DNA of 64,000 nucleotides. Source: Pseudomonas brenneri (GTDB lineage: Bacteria > Pseudomonadota > Gammaproteobacteria > Pseudomonadales > Pseudomonadaceae). This document shows, piece by piece, positions 52,802 to 62,596 of the stretch (the stretch's first letter is position 1; each line of letters begins with the position of its first letter). Below the pieces are notes generated by a model. The model had not been told where the DNA came from. It ran no database searches and saw only the letters and a list, made by a program, of their open reading frames with translations. The position numbers and the translations under genes were made by a program. The stretch lies in contig NZ_VFIL01000011.1 in NCBI RefSeq assembly GCF_007858285.1, positions 62,001-126,000 on the forward strand. The letters run 5' to 3'.

Positions 52802-53659
52802 TCAGAGCACCACCGTCCTATTGGCGTTCAAGAATACCCGCCGCTCAATGTGATACCCCACCGCCCGCGCCAGGGTCAGGCCTTCAATATCCCGCCCCTT
52901 GGCAATCAAATCCTCGGGATAATGACTGTGGTCCACCACCTCCACGCCCTGGGCGATGATCGGGCCCTCGTCCAGGTCGTTATTGATGTAATGCGCAGTG
53001 GCGCCGACCAGCTTCACCCCTTTGTTGTAGGCCTGGTGATAAGGCTTGGCGCCCTTGAACCCCGGCAGCAACGAGTGATGGATATTGATCGCCTTGCCAT
53101 CGAGCTTGCGACACAACTCTGGCGACAGCACTTGCATGTAGCGCGCAAGGATCACCAGTTCGGCGCCCGCCTCTTCAATCACTTGCCACACCTGACGCTC
53201 CTGGGACGGTTTGTCGTTGGGGTCGAGGGGGAAATGGTAGTAGGGAATCTGGTGCCAGTCGGCCAGGGGCTTGAGGTCGGGGTGGTTGGAGACCACCGCG
53301 ACCACATCCATCGACAGTTGACCGATACGCTGGCGGTACAGCAGGTCGTTGAGGCAGTGGTCGGCCTTGGAGACCATGATCACCACTTTGGGCCGATAGT
53401 TCGGTGCCGTCAGCTCGAAGATCATGCCAAAGGCTTCGCCGCGCGTGGCCAGGCCATCACGGAAGCCTTGTTCGTCAAAACCATCGGGCTGGCGGAATTC
53501 CACGCGGATAAAAAAGCGGCCCGAGAGGCGGTCATCGAACGAATGGTGCTCGGTGACGTAGCAGCCTTGCTCGAACAGATAGCGGGTGACCGCGTCCACC
53601 GTGCCGAGCACGCTGGGGCAATCGGCGGTCAAAATCCATGTATCAGGTGCGCGGCTCAT
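52802..53659 (-). CDS. purU: Formyltetrahydrofolate deformylase
   Basis: PurU hydrolyses 10-formyl-THF to formate and THF, balancing folate one-carbon units. Its presence in this operon deals with the methylene-THF made by sarcosine oxidase. The 285-residue protein has an N-terminal ACT domain (about 8-85) and a formyltransferase-type catalytic domain with INIHHSLLPGFKGAKPYHQA and GATAHYINNDLDEGPI. Another purU paralog for purine synthesis would be expected elsewhere. Confidence 0.94.
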   Translation of the reverse strand: MSRAPDTWILTADCPSVLGTVDAVTRYLFEQGCYVTEHHSFDDRLSGRFFIRVEFRQPDGFDEQGFRDGLATRGEAFGMIFELTAPNYRPKVVIMVSKADHCLNDLLYRQRIGQLSMDVVAVVSNHPDLKPLADWHQIPYYHFPLDPNDKPSQERQVWQVIEEAGAELVILARYMQVLSPELCRKLDGKAINIHHSLLPGFKGAKPYHQAYNKGVKLVGATAHYINNDLDEGPIIAQGVEVVDHSHYPEDLIAKGRDIEGLTLARAVGYHIERRVFLNANRTVVL

Positions 53660-53693
53660 TACAGTTAACTCCTCATACAGCGATGCGGCTTAC

Positions 53694-53793
53694 TGTAGGA
53701 GCGAGCTTGCTCGCGAAAAATCCAAGGGCGCCGCGTTCATTCAGGATGCGTGCGTTATCGTTGACGTTTTTCGCGAGCAAGCTCGCTCCTACA
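53694..53793. repeat. REP doublet between soxG and purU
   Basis: TGTAGGAGCGAGCTTGCTCGCGAAAAA at 53694 and TTTTTCGCGAGCAAGCTCGCTCCTACA ending at 53793. The interior shares GCGTTATCGTTGACG with the element at 60571-60670. Confidence 0.92.
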
Positions 53794-53801
53794 GGGTCAT
53801 A

Positions 53802-54434
53802 TCAGGCTTGGACGTTCAGGCCATATTCGGCCGCCGCATCCTGCAACCACAACCACCAGTAATCCGAGAAGCTGCGACGGATCAGCAGTTCCCAGGTGTC
53901 TTCGCCAGTATGACGAATCACCAGTTGCGACTTGGCGAACACCGTGCCCACGGCCTTGCCCACCGGGAAGCTGTCGGGATGCACGTCGTAGCTGGTGGAT
54001 TTCATCAGCACATCGCGCACGTTCGGGCCGCTGAGTTCGAGGATCTGCTGGCCGCCACTGACGTTGACGACCTGGATATGCAACTCACCCAGGGCCGTGC
54101 GCAGGCTTTGCTCGGCGGTGAATTCTTCGCCGCTTGGCACGATCAACAGCCACTCATCCGGGCCGAGCCATTGCAGGCTGGTTTCACCCTTGACGATCAC
54201 CGTCAGGGCGCCGGGCAACTCGATGCCCAAGGCCTTGTGTACGCCGGCGGCAAACGCGGCGTCATGGCCATCGCCACGGATGGTCAGGTGGCCGAGCAGT
54301 TTCTTTTCACGCACGGTCACGCCGGCGTTCTTGCGACCCTTGCCCACCTGGCTGGCAAGGTCGGCATGGTGCAGCGACGACTCGGCCTTGGCCCTGGTGG
54401 TGGGGCGTTGTTGGTAAACATTGGCTGCGGTCAT
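53802..54434 (-). CDS. soxG: Sarcosine oxidase gamma subunit
   Basis: The gamma subunit (210 residues) of heterotetrameric sarcosine oxidase, a GcvT-like structural subunit at the interface of the complex. Characteristic stretches are LQWLGPDEWLLIVPSGEE and NVRDVLMKSTSYDVHPDSFPVGKAVGT (in parts). It follows soxA after a REP doublet and completes soxBDAG. Confidence 0.94.
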   Translation of the reverse strand: MTAANVYQQRPTTRAKAESSLHHADLASQVGKGRKNAGVTVREKKLLGHLTIRGDGHDAAFAAGVHKALGIELPGALTVIVKGETSLQWLGPDEWLLIVPSGEEFTAEQSLRTALGELHIQVVNVSGGQQILELSGPNVRDVLMKSTSYDVHPDSFPVGKAVGTVFAKSQLVIRHTGEDTWELLIRRSFSDYWWLWLQDAAAEYGLNVQA

Positions 54435-54475
54435 AAAGCACCTTTCTTGAATTCTGTGGTGGATCTACTGGCGCC

Positions 54476-54540
54476 TTCGCGAGCAAGCCCGCTCCCACAT
54501 TTGGAATGCATTCCCCTGTGGGAGCGCGTTTGCTCGCGAA
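54476..54540. repeat. REP doublet between soxA and soxG
   Basis: TTCGCGAGCAAGCCCGCTCCCACA at 54476 and TGTGGGAGCGCGTTTGCTCGCGAA ending at 54540, one arm with two changes, separated by about 17 bases. Confidence 0.88.
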
Positions 54541-54557
54541 GGCCGCGACTCGGTCTG

Positions 54558-57500
54558 TCAGATGTTCTGCCGCTCGCCTTTAGGGTCGAAAAACACCGAA
54601 GACACAATTTCGGCCTCGATCACGCTGCCATCGGCCTGGGGCGAGAACACCCGCTCACCCATACGCTTCAAGCCGCCCTTGACCACCGCCATCGCAAATG
54701 AATAGCCGAGGGAGTTGTGGGCATAACTTGAGGTGACGTGACCGACCATCTTCATAGGGATCGTCTGCTTGGGATCGAACACCAACTGCGCGCCTTCCGG
54801 CAGCCACACCTTCGGATCAATCGGCTTCAAGCCCACCAGTTGCTTGCGCTCTTCGCGCACGCAGTCTTCACGGTTCATCCCACGCCAGCCGATCCACGAG
54901 AACGGTTTGGTACGGCCTACGCACCAGCCCATGTTCAGGTCGTCCGGGGTCATCGAGCCGTCGGTATCTTGCCCTACGATGATGAAGCCCTTCTCGGCCC
55001 GCAGCACGTGCATGGTCTCGGTGCCATACGGGGTCAGGTTGTACTGTTTGCCGGCCTCGACGATCTGCTCCAGCACGCCCATGGCGTAGTCGGCCTGCAC
55101 GTTGACTTCATACGACAGCTCGCCGGTGAACGAGATGCGGAACACCCGCGCCGGCACACCGCCGACCAAGCCTTCTTTCCAGGTCATGAACGGGAAACCG
55201 TCCTTGTCCAGGTCGATATCAGTGACTTCGGCCAGCAGCTTGCGGCTGTTGGGACCGGACAGGGTCATGGTCGCCCAGTGGTCGGTGACCGAAGTGAAGT
55301 ACACCTTGAGGTCCGGCCATTCGGTCTGCTGGTAGATTTCCAGCCACTGCAACACACGCGCCGCGCCGCCAGTGGTGGTGGTCATCAGGAAGTGGTTGTC
55401 AGCAAGGCAGGCGGTCACGCCGTCGTCGAAGACCATGCCGTCTTCCTTGCACATCAGGCCGTAGCGCGCCTTGCCCACGTCGAGCTTGGTCCAGGCGTTG
55501 CTGTAGATACGGTTGAGAAACTCGCGGGCATCCGGGCCCTGGATGTCGATCTTGCCGAGGGTGGACGCATCCAGCAGGCCCACGCTGTCGCGCACGGCCA
55601 GGCATTCGCGTTTGACCGCGGCATGCAGGTCTTCACCGTTGCGCGGGAAATACCAAGGGCGTTTCCACTGGCCGACATCTTCAAACTCGGCGCCGTTCTT
55701 CACGTGCCAGGCTTGCAGCGCGGTGTAGCGCACCGGCTCGAAGATATGCCCACAGTGCCGGCCCGCGACCGCGCCGAAGGTGACCGGCGTGTAGTTGGGA
55801 CGGAACATGGTGGTGCCCATCTGCGGGATGGTCACGTTCAGCGAACGGGCGGCAATCGCCAGGCCGTTGACGTTGCCCAGCTTGCCCTGGTCGGTGCCGA
55901 AGCCCAGTGCGGTGTAACGCTTGACGTGTTCCACCGACTCGAAGCCTTCGCGGGTGGCCAGTTCGATGGCGGCGGCGGTGACGTCGTTCTGCAGGTCGAC
56001 AAATTGCTTCGGCGCCCGTGCAGTGGCTTTCTCGTGGGGCACCTGGAACAGCGCCAGGGTTGGCTCTTCCAGACGCGTCAGGGCTTTTGGCAGGGTGCCT
56101 TCCACCGGAGCAAACCCGGCTTCGCTGGCCGCGCGTACGCCGCCTTCAAAACCATCGGCCAGGGAGTCACCCAGGCCGTAGACACCGTTGATGCCCCCCA
56201 CGCACACACGTTTTTGCGGCGCTTCGCCGGGGACGAAACCGAGGATATCTTCACGCCAGGTCGGCTTGCCGCCCAGGTGCGAAGCCAGGTGCACCACCGG
56301 GCTGTAGCCGCCTGAACTGGCCACCAGGTCACAGTCCAGCCACTCGCCGGGGCTGGTGACTTTATGGGCTTTCACATCAATGGCCGCCACGCGGGCAGCG
56401 GTCACATGCTTGCTGCCACGGGTCTCGATCACCGCACTGCCGGTGAGGATGCGAATGCCTTTGGCGCGAGCCTCTTCAACCAGCGCGCCGCGTGGGTTGT
56501 GACGCGCATCGGCCACGGCGACCACTGAGAGGCCCGCATCGAACCAGTCCAGCGCAACACGGTAAGCGTGGTCGTTGTTGGTCGACAGCAGCAACTTCTT
56601 GCCCGGTGCGACGCCATAACGACGCACATAGGTGGAGACCGCGCCAGCCAGCATATTGCCCGGCACATCGTTGTTGCCGTACACCAGCGGCCGCTCGCAA
56701 GCACCGGTCGCCAGCACCACGCGCTTGGCGCGAACACGGTGCATGCGCTGGCGCACCTGGCCAATCGGCGCACGATCGCCGAGGTGGTCGGTAAGGCGCT
56801 CATGAATGGTCAGGAAATTATGGTCGTGGTAGCCGTTGACGGTGGCGCGCGGCAACAGCAGCACACCCGGCAGCGCTTGCAGCTCGGCGATCACACTGGC
56901 GACCCACTCCACCGCTGGCTTGCCGTCCAGGCTTTCACGGGAGTCGAGCAAGGTGCCGCCGAACTCTTCCTGTTCATCGGCGATAATCACCCGTGCGCCG
57001 CTGCGCGCAGCGGCCAATGCCGCAGCCAGACCCGCAGGGCCAGCACCGACGATCAGCACATCGCAGTGATGGTTCATGTTGTCGTAGGTGTCCGGATCGT
57101 TCTCGGTCGGCGAGCGACCCAGGCCTGCGGCCTTGCGGATGTACTTCTCGTAGGTCATCCAGAACGATTGCGGGTACATAAAGGTTTTGTAGTAGAAGCC
57201 CGGCGGCATCAGCTTGCCGCCGACCTTGCCGAGAATGCCCATCATGTCGTTGTTCACGCTCGGCCAGCCGTTGGTGCTGGTAGCGACCAAACCTTGATAC
57301 AGCGCCTGTTGCGTGGCGCGTACGTTGGGAATCTGCGTGGCTTCGGTGGCACCAATCTGCAGCACCGCGTTCGGCTCTTCGGCGCCAGCGGCAAAGATGC
57401 CGCGCGGGCGCGAGTACTTGAAGCTGCGGCCGATGATGTCAACACCGTTGGCCAGCAGGGCGGCGGCCAGGGTGTCGCCTTCAAAGCCCTTGTAGCTCTG

Positions 57501-57575
57501 GCCGTTGAAGGTGAAGGTCAGGGCTTTATTACGGTCGATCCGGCCACCGTTGGACAGGCGATTGATCTGGCTCAT
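54558..57575 (-). CDS. soxA: Sarcosine oxidase alpha subunit
   Basis: The 1005-residue alpha subunit carries NAD and the folate site of heterotetrameric sarcosine oxidase, which demethylates sarcosine to glycine, passing the methyl group to THF or releasing formaldehyde. An N-terminal ferredoxin-like segment (TFTFNGQSYKGFEGDTLAAALL) precedes a FAD/NAD-type Rossmann domain (VLIVGAGPAGLAAALAAARSG, about 175-195), and the C-terminal ~400 residues are a GcvT-like aminomethyltransferase domain. Start overlaps the soxD stop by 4 bases (ATGA). Confidence 0.96.
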   Translation of the reverse strand: MSQINRLSNGGRIDRNKALTFTFNGQSYKGFEGDTLAAALLANGVDIIGRSFKYSRPRGIFAAGAEEPNAVLQIGATEATQIPNVRATQQALYQGLVATSTNGWPSVNNDMMGILGKVGGKLMPPGFYYKTFMYPQSFWMTYEKYIRKAAGLGRSPTENDPDTYDNMNHHCDVLIVGAGPAGLAAALAAARSGARVIIADEQEEFGGTLLDSRESLDGKPAVEWVASVIAELQALPGVLLLPRATVNGYHDHNFLTIHERLTDHLGDRAPIGQVRQRMHRVRAKRVVLATGACERPLVYGNNDVPGNMLAGAVSTYVRRYGVAPGKKLLLSTNNDHAYRVALDWFDAGLSVVAVADARHNPRGALVEEARAKGIRILTGSAVIETRGSKHVTAARVAAIDVKAHKVTSPGEWLDCDLVASSGGYSPVVHLASHLGGKPTWREDILGFVPGEAPQKRVCVGGINGVYGLGDSLADGFEGGVRAASEAGFAPVEGTLPKALTRLEEPTLALFQVPHEKATARAPKQFVDLQNDVTAAAIELATREGFESVEHVKRYTALGFGTDQGKLGNVNGLAIAARSLNVTIPQMGTTMFRPNYTPVTFGAVAGRHCGHIFEPVRYTALQAWHVKNGAEFEDVGQWKRPWYFPRNGEDLHAAVKRECLAVRDSVGLLDASTLGKIDIQGPDAREFLNRIYSNAWTKLDVGKARYGLMCKEDGMVFDDGVTACLADNHFLMTTTTGGAARVLQWLEIYQQTEWPDLKVYFTSVTDHWATMTLSGPNSRKLLAEVTDIDLDKDGFPFMTWKEGLVGGVPARVFRISFTGELSYEVNVQADYAMGVLEQIVEAGKQYNLTPYGTETMHVLRAEKGFIIVGQDTDGSMTPDDLNMGWCVGRTKPFSWIGWRGMNREDCVREERKQLVGLKPIDPKVWLPEGAQLVFDPKQTIPMKMVGHVTSSYAHNSLGYSFAMAVVKGGLKRMGERVFSPQADGSVIEAEIVSSVFFDPKGERQNI

Positions 57576-57874
57576 ACCTTCTCTCCAGAGGCCTTGGCGG
57601 TGAATTGCGGCTTCTCGCCGATCTTGTAGGTTTCAAGAATTTCGTAGGTCAGGGTGTCGCGGGTGGCGTTGAAGTACTGACGGCAACCGGCGGCATGGAT
57701 CCACAGTTCGTGATGCAGCCCACGGGGGTTATCGCGAAAGAACATGTAGTCGCCCCACTCTTCGTCGGTGCAGGCATTGGGGTCCAGCGGGCGCGGGATA
57801 TGCGCTTGGCCGGAGGCGTGGAATTCCTCTTCGGAGCGCAGTTCGCCACAGTGAGGACAGAAGATATGCAACAT
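57572..57874 (-). CDS. soxD: Sarcosine oxidase delta subunit
   Basis: The 100-residue delta subunit holds a zinc ion in heterotetrameric sarcosine oxidase. Likely ligands are C6 and C9 (FCPHCGE) with H60 and C64 (WIHAAGC). It lies between soxB and soxA, overlapping soxA by 4 bases. Confidence 0.96.
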   Translation of the reverse strand: MLHIFCPHCGELRSEEEFHASGQAHIPRPLDPNACTDEEWGDYMFFRDNPRGLHHELWIHAAGCRQYFNATRDTLTYEILETYKIGEKPQFTAKASGEKV

Positions 57875-57889
57875 AGGGAATTTCTCCTG

Positions 57890-59140
57890 TTAGTGGGCGA
57901 CGGCCGCAGCGCCGTGTTCGTCGATCAGCGCACCGTTGTGGAAACGGTCGATGGAGAAAGGTGCCGCCAACGGGTGCATTTCACCCTTGGCCAGGCTCGC
58001 GGCAAATACGTTGCCTGAGCCGGGGGTGGCCTTGAAGCCACCAGTGCCCCAACCGCAGTTGAAAAACATGTTCGGGACCGGGGTCTTGGAGATGATCGGG
58101 CACGCGTCCGGCGTGGTGTCGACGATGCCGCCCCACTGGCGGTTCATGCGCACCCGCGACAGCACCGGGAACATCTCGACGATGGCCTGGATGGTGTGTT
58201 CGATCACCGGGTACGAACCACGCTGGCCGTAGCCGTTGTACCCGTCGATACCGGCGCCGATCACCAGGTCGCCCTTGTCGGACTGGCTGATGTAACCGTG
58301 TACGGCGTTGGACATGATCACGCTGTCGATAATCGGCTTGATCGGCTCCGACACCAACGCTTGCAGCGGGTGGGATTCGATCGGCAGGCGAAAACCGGCG
58401 AGCGAAGCCATATGCCCGGAGTTACCGGCCGTGACCACACCGACGCGCTTGGCACCGATAAAGCCTTTGTTGGTTTCCACGCCGATGCACACGCCGTTTT
58501 CCTTACGGAAACCGATGACTTCGGTCTGCTGGATCAGGTCTACGCCCAAGGCGTCGGCGGCGCGGGCAAAACCCCAGGCCACGGCATCGTGACGGGCTAC
58601 GCCGCCGCGCCGTTGCACGGTGGCGCCGAGTACCGGATATCGAGTGTTTTTTGAGCAGTCGAGGTAAGGGATTTCGTCCTCGACCTGCTTGGCGTTGAGC
58701 AGCTCACCGTCCACACCGTTGAGGCGGTTGGCGCTGACGCGACGCTCGGAGTCACGGATGTCCTGCAAGGTGTGGCACAGGTTGTAGACGCCGCGCTGGG
58801 AGAACATCACGTTGTAGTTCAAGTCCTGGGACAGGCCTTCCCACAACTTCATCGCATGTTCATAAAGGTGGGCCGACTCGTCCCACAGGTAGTTGGACCG
58901 TACGATGGTGGTATTGCGCGCGGTGTTACCGCCGCCCAGCCAGCCTTTCTCGACCACGGCCACATTGGTGATGCCGTGTTCCTTGGCCAAGTAGTAGGCC
59001 GTCGCCAGACCATGCCCGCCGCCGCCGACGATGACCACGTCGTAGACCTTTTTCGGGGTCGGCGTGCGCCACATCTTCTGCCAGTTTTCGTGATGGCTGA
59101 GGGAGTGCTTGAAGAGGCCGAAGCCCGAGTAGCGTTGCAT
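57890..59140 (-). CDS. soxB: Sarcosine oxidase beta subunit
   Basis: The 416-residue beta subunit carries the FAD that oxidises sarcosine and the covalent FMN of the complex. The FAD Rossmann motif VVIVGGGGHGLATAYYLAKE starts near residue 34, followed by GWLGGGNTARNTTIVRSNY; the C-terminal WGTGGFKATPGSG is typical. ATG 59140 has GGAG eight bases upstream and gives the usual length; the frame is open further up into glyA's downstream gap without support. It follows glyA by 22 bases. Confidence 0.96.
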   Translation of the reverse strand: MQRYSGFGLFKHSLSHHENWQKMWRTPTPKKVYDVVIVGGGGHGLATAYYLAKEHGITNVAVVEKGWLGGGNTARNTTIVRSNYLWDESAHLYEHAMKLWEGLSQDLNYNVMFSQRGVYNLCHTLQDIRDSERRVSANRLNGVDGELLNAKQVEDEIPYLDCSKNTRYPVLGATVQRRGGVARHDAVAWGFARAADALGVDLIQQTEVIGFRKENGVCIGVETNKGFIGAKRVGVVTAGNSGHMASLAGFRLPIESHPLQALVSEPIKPIIDSVIMSNAVHGYISQSDKGDLVIGAGIDGYNGYGQRGSYPVIEHTIQAIVEMFPVLSRVRMNRQWGGIVDTTPDACPIISKTPVPNMFFNCGWGTGGFKATPGSGNVFAASLAKGEMHPLAAPFSIDRFHNGALIDEHGAAAVAH

Positions 59141-59162
59141 AGTCATTACTCCAAAACCGCGC

Positions 59163-60416
<1,254 letters not shown>

Positions 60417-60570
60417 CGCGTCTCTCCCAGCCTTTCGTATTGTTGAGGCCCGTGCAGGGCCCTTTGATGCGATGGTAGGGCCGGCGCAAACAGACCAAAT
60501 GCCTGCGCACGCCACGCAAAGGTGCGTTTACGACATGGCCTGGGCAAATGCTAACTGGAGGCCGACAAAC

Positions 60571-60670
60571 TGTAGGAGCGAGCTTGCTCGCGAAAAACCT
60601 GAGGGCGCTGCGTTCAATCTGGCCGCCCGCGTTATCGTTGACGTTTTTCGCGAGCAAGCTCGCTCCTACA
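60571..60670. repeat. REP doublet upstream of glyA
   Basis: TGTAGGAGCGAGCTTGCTCGCGAAAAACC at 60571 and TTTTTCGCGAGCAAGCTCGCTCCTACA ending at 60670. Best-preserved copy of the TGTAGG class; its interior matches those at 53694 (same direction) and 26266 (reversed). Confidence 0.92.
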
Positions 60671-60675
60671 GGGGG

Positions 60676-61404
60676 TTAGGCGATGATCTGACGGAGGAGT
60701 AATAGCAGGAGAAAATGCAAGGGATAGAGGATGTAGGCCCAGCGGCGCATGGCCGCAGGCGAGGCATTTTTGGCATGTCGCAACAAGACCAATCCGGCCA
60801 ATGGCGCAATCAGGCACATGGCCAATCCCGACAGCGCCACACCGTTGCCGCTATCCAACAAAACCTGCCACTGATTGGCAGCCACACACACCAACCCCGG
60901 CACCACGCTGAAATACCAGGGGCGACTGAACACCAGCAGCATCGCCAACGGCAGCAATACACCAAAAAAACCGAACATCAGGCTCGACGAAAATACCGCC
61001 GCCAATAACAAGGCGATCAGCGCCAATCCACGATCAAAAAGCACCTTCTGCAGCCATCCCCGGGCAACCAGCAAACCCAGTGCCAGGGTTGGCAGCACAT
61101 TCAATGTATCGGCATCCTCGATAAACATCCGATACGGCACCTCGCTGATCGCACTGAACAGCAGCAACCAACCCAGGTAACGCCATTGAAAGGTCGCAGG
61201 TCCATCCTTGACCCGGTGCAGGTTCGCCGCAATCGCCAGGCAAAACCACGGGAACGCCAGGCGCCCCGGTACGTAAAGGCCATCGAGGTTCAAGCCGACA
61301 TAACGCAAGTGATCGAGCACCATGCACAGCAGGGCCAGCCATTTGAGCAGGTCGAGGGCGCCATCGCGCACGCGTCCTACAGGAATCGTTTCAGTACCGT
61401 GCAT
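60676..61404 (-). CDS. TraX-family membrane protein
   Basis: About 242 residues with seven or eight membrane segments and the TraX-family start LLKWLALLCMVLDHLRYV, then GRLAFPWFCLAIAANL. TraX acetylates F-pilin in E. coli; chromosomal relatives have unknown roles and are not linked to conjugation. ATG 61404 with GGGGA upstream is the most reasonable start. Divergent from ltaE across 90 bases; from memory the same place in P. aeruginosa has a similar hypothetical. Confidence 0.8.
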   Translation of the reverse strand: MHGTETIPVGRVRDGALDLLKWLALLCMVLDHLRYVGLNLDGLYVPGRLAFPWFCLAIAANLHRVKDGPATFQWRYLGWLLLFSAISEVPYRMFIEDADTLNVLPTLALGLLVARGWLQKVLFDRGLALIALLLAAVFSSSLMFGFFGVLLPLAMLLVFSRPWYFSVVPGLVCVAANQWQVLLDSGNGVALSGLAMCLIAPLAGLVLLRHAKNASPAAMRRWAYILYPLHFLLLLLLRQIIA

Positions 61405-61494
61405 AATTCCCCAGAGACTTTGCATTAACAGTGCGTGCGCCCGCCGGATATTCTTGGTTAAAGTGCGCACCAACATCGACCACAGGAACGGGCC

Positions 61495-62535
61495 ATGACC
61501 GACAAGAGCCAACAATTCGCCAGCGACAACTATTCCGGTATCTGCCCGGAAGCCTGGGCCGCCATGGAACTCGCCAACCAGGGCCATCAACGCGCCTATG
61601 GCGACGATGAATGGACCCACCGTGCCGCCGACGGTTTCCGCAAACTGTTTGAAACCGACTGCGAAGTGTTCTTCGCCTTCAACGGCACCGCCGCCAACTC
61701 ACTGGCCCTGTCGTCCTTGTGCCAGAGCTACCATAGCGTGATTTGCTCGGAAACCGCCCACGTCGAGACCGACGAATGTGGCGCACCGGAGTTTTTCTCC
61801 AACGGCTCCAAGCTGCTCACCGCCCGTACCGAAAACGGCAAGCTGACCCCGGAATCGATCCGCGAGATCGCGCTCAAGCGCCAGGATATCCACTACCCCA
61901 AGCCCCGCGTCGTGACCCTGACCCAGGCCACCGAAGTGGGCAGCGTGTACACCCCGGATGAAATCCGCGCCATCAGCGCCACCTGCAAGGAACTGGGGCT
62001 GAACCTGCACATGGACGGCGCACGCTTTTCCAACGCCTGCGCCTTCCTCGGCTGCTCACCCGCGGACCTGACCTGGAAAGCCGGCGTGGACGTGTTGTGC
62101 TTTGGCGGCACCAAGAACGGCATGGCGGTGGGCGAAGCCATCCTGTTCTTCAACCATAAGTTGGCCGAAGACTTCGACTACCGCTGCAAACAGGCCGGTC
62201 AACTGGCGTCGAAGATGCGATTCCTTTCCGCGCCGTGGGTCGGCCTGCTGGAAAACGATGCCTGGCTCAAGCATGCGCGTCACGCCAACCACTGCGCGCA
62301 GTTGCTCAGCAGCCTGGTGGCGGACATTCCCGGTGTGGAGTTGATGTTCCCGGTGCAGGCCAACGGCGTGTTCCTGCAACTGTCAGAGCCGGCCATTGCC
62401 GCGCTGACAGCCAAGGGCTGGCGCTTCTACACCTTTATCGGCAAGGGCGGCGCGCGCTTCATGTGTGCGTGGGATACCGAGGAAGAGCGCGTACGTGAAC
62501 TCGCGGCGGATATTCGCGAAGTGATGGGCGCCTGA
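61495..62535 (+). CDS. ltaE: Low-specificity L-threonine aldolase
   Basis: LtaE cleaves L-threonine and L-allo-threonine to glycine and acetaldehyde. The 346-residue PLP protein has the fold-type I signatures GTAANSLALSSL, ETAHVETDECGAPEF, LHMDGARFSNA and the PLP lysine in CFGGTKNGMA. It sits beside the sarcosine/serine genes, so glycine formed can feed the same one-carbon metabolism. Confidence 0.94.
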   Translation: MTDKSQQFASDNYSGICPEAWAAMELANQGHQRAYGDDEWTHRAADGFRKLFETDCEVFFAFNGTAANSLALSSLCQSYHSVICSETAHVETDECGAPEFFSNGSKLLTARTENGKLTPESIREIALKRQDIHYPKPRVVTLTQATEVGSVYTPDEIRAISATCKELGLNLHMDGARFSNACAFLGCSPADLTWKAGVDVLCFGGTKNGMAVGEAILFFNHKLAEDFDYRCKQAGQLASKMRFLSAPWVGLLENDAWLKHARHANHCAQLLSSLVADIPGVELMFPVQANGVFLQLSEPAIAALTAKGWRFYTFIGKGGARFMCAWDTEEERVRELAADIREVMGA

Positions 62536-62540
62536 TCTCA

Positions 62541-62596
62541 GACTTGTCGGCGATGGCGCCCTCAAGACCGCCACCGCCGGCAAGCCGATTTCTACA
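62541..62596. repeat. Degenerate REP doublet after ltaE
   Basis: ACTTGTCGGCGATGG and CCGCCGGCAAGCCGATTTCTACAA look like a decayed CCGGC-type REP pair. The right half runs into the stop of the neighbouring monooxygenase gene. Confidence 0.4.

Noticed and set aside
54738..56315. A 525-codon plus-strand frame opposite soxA, and a 477-codon minus-strand frame opposite glcB (28768-30201)
   Set aside because: Both lie wholly inside well-identified genes on the other strand and have shadow-type composition (Gln/His/Val/Gly-rich).
60417..60570. A GbdR or SouR binding site upstream of glyA
   Set aside because: Expected from related operons, but I could not match a consensus with confidence by eye.
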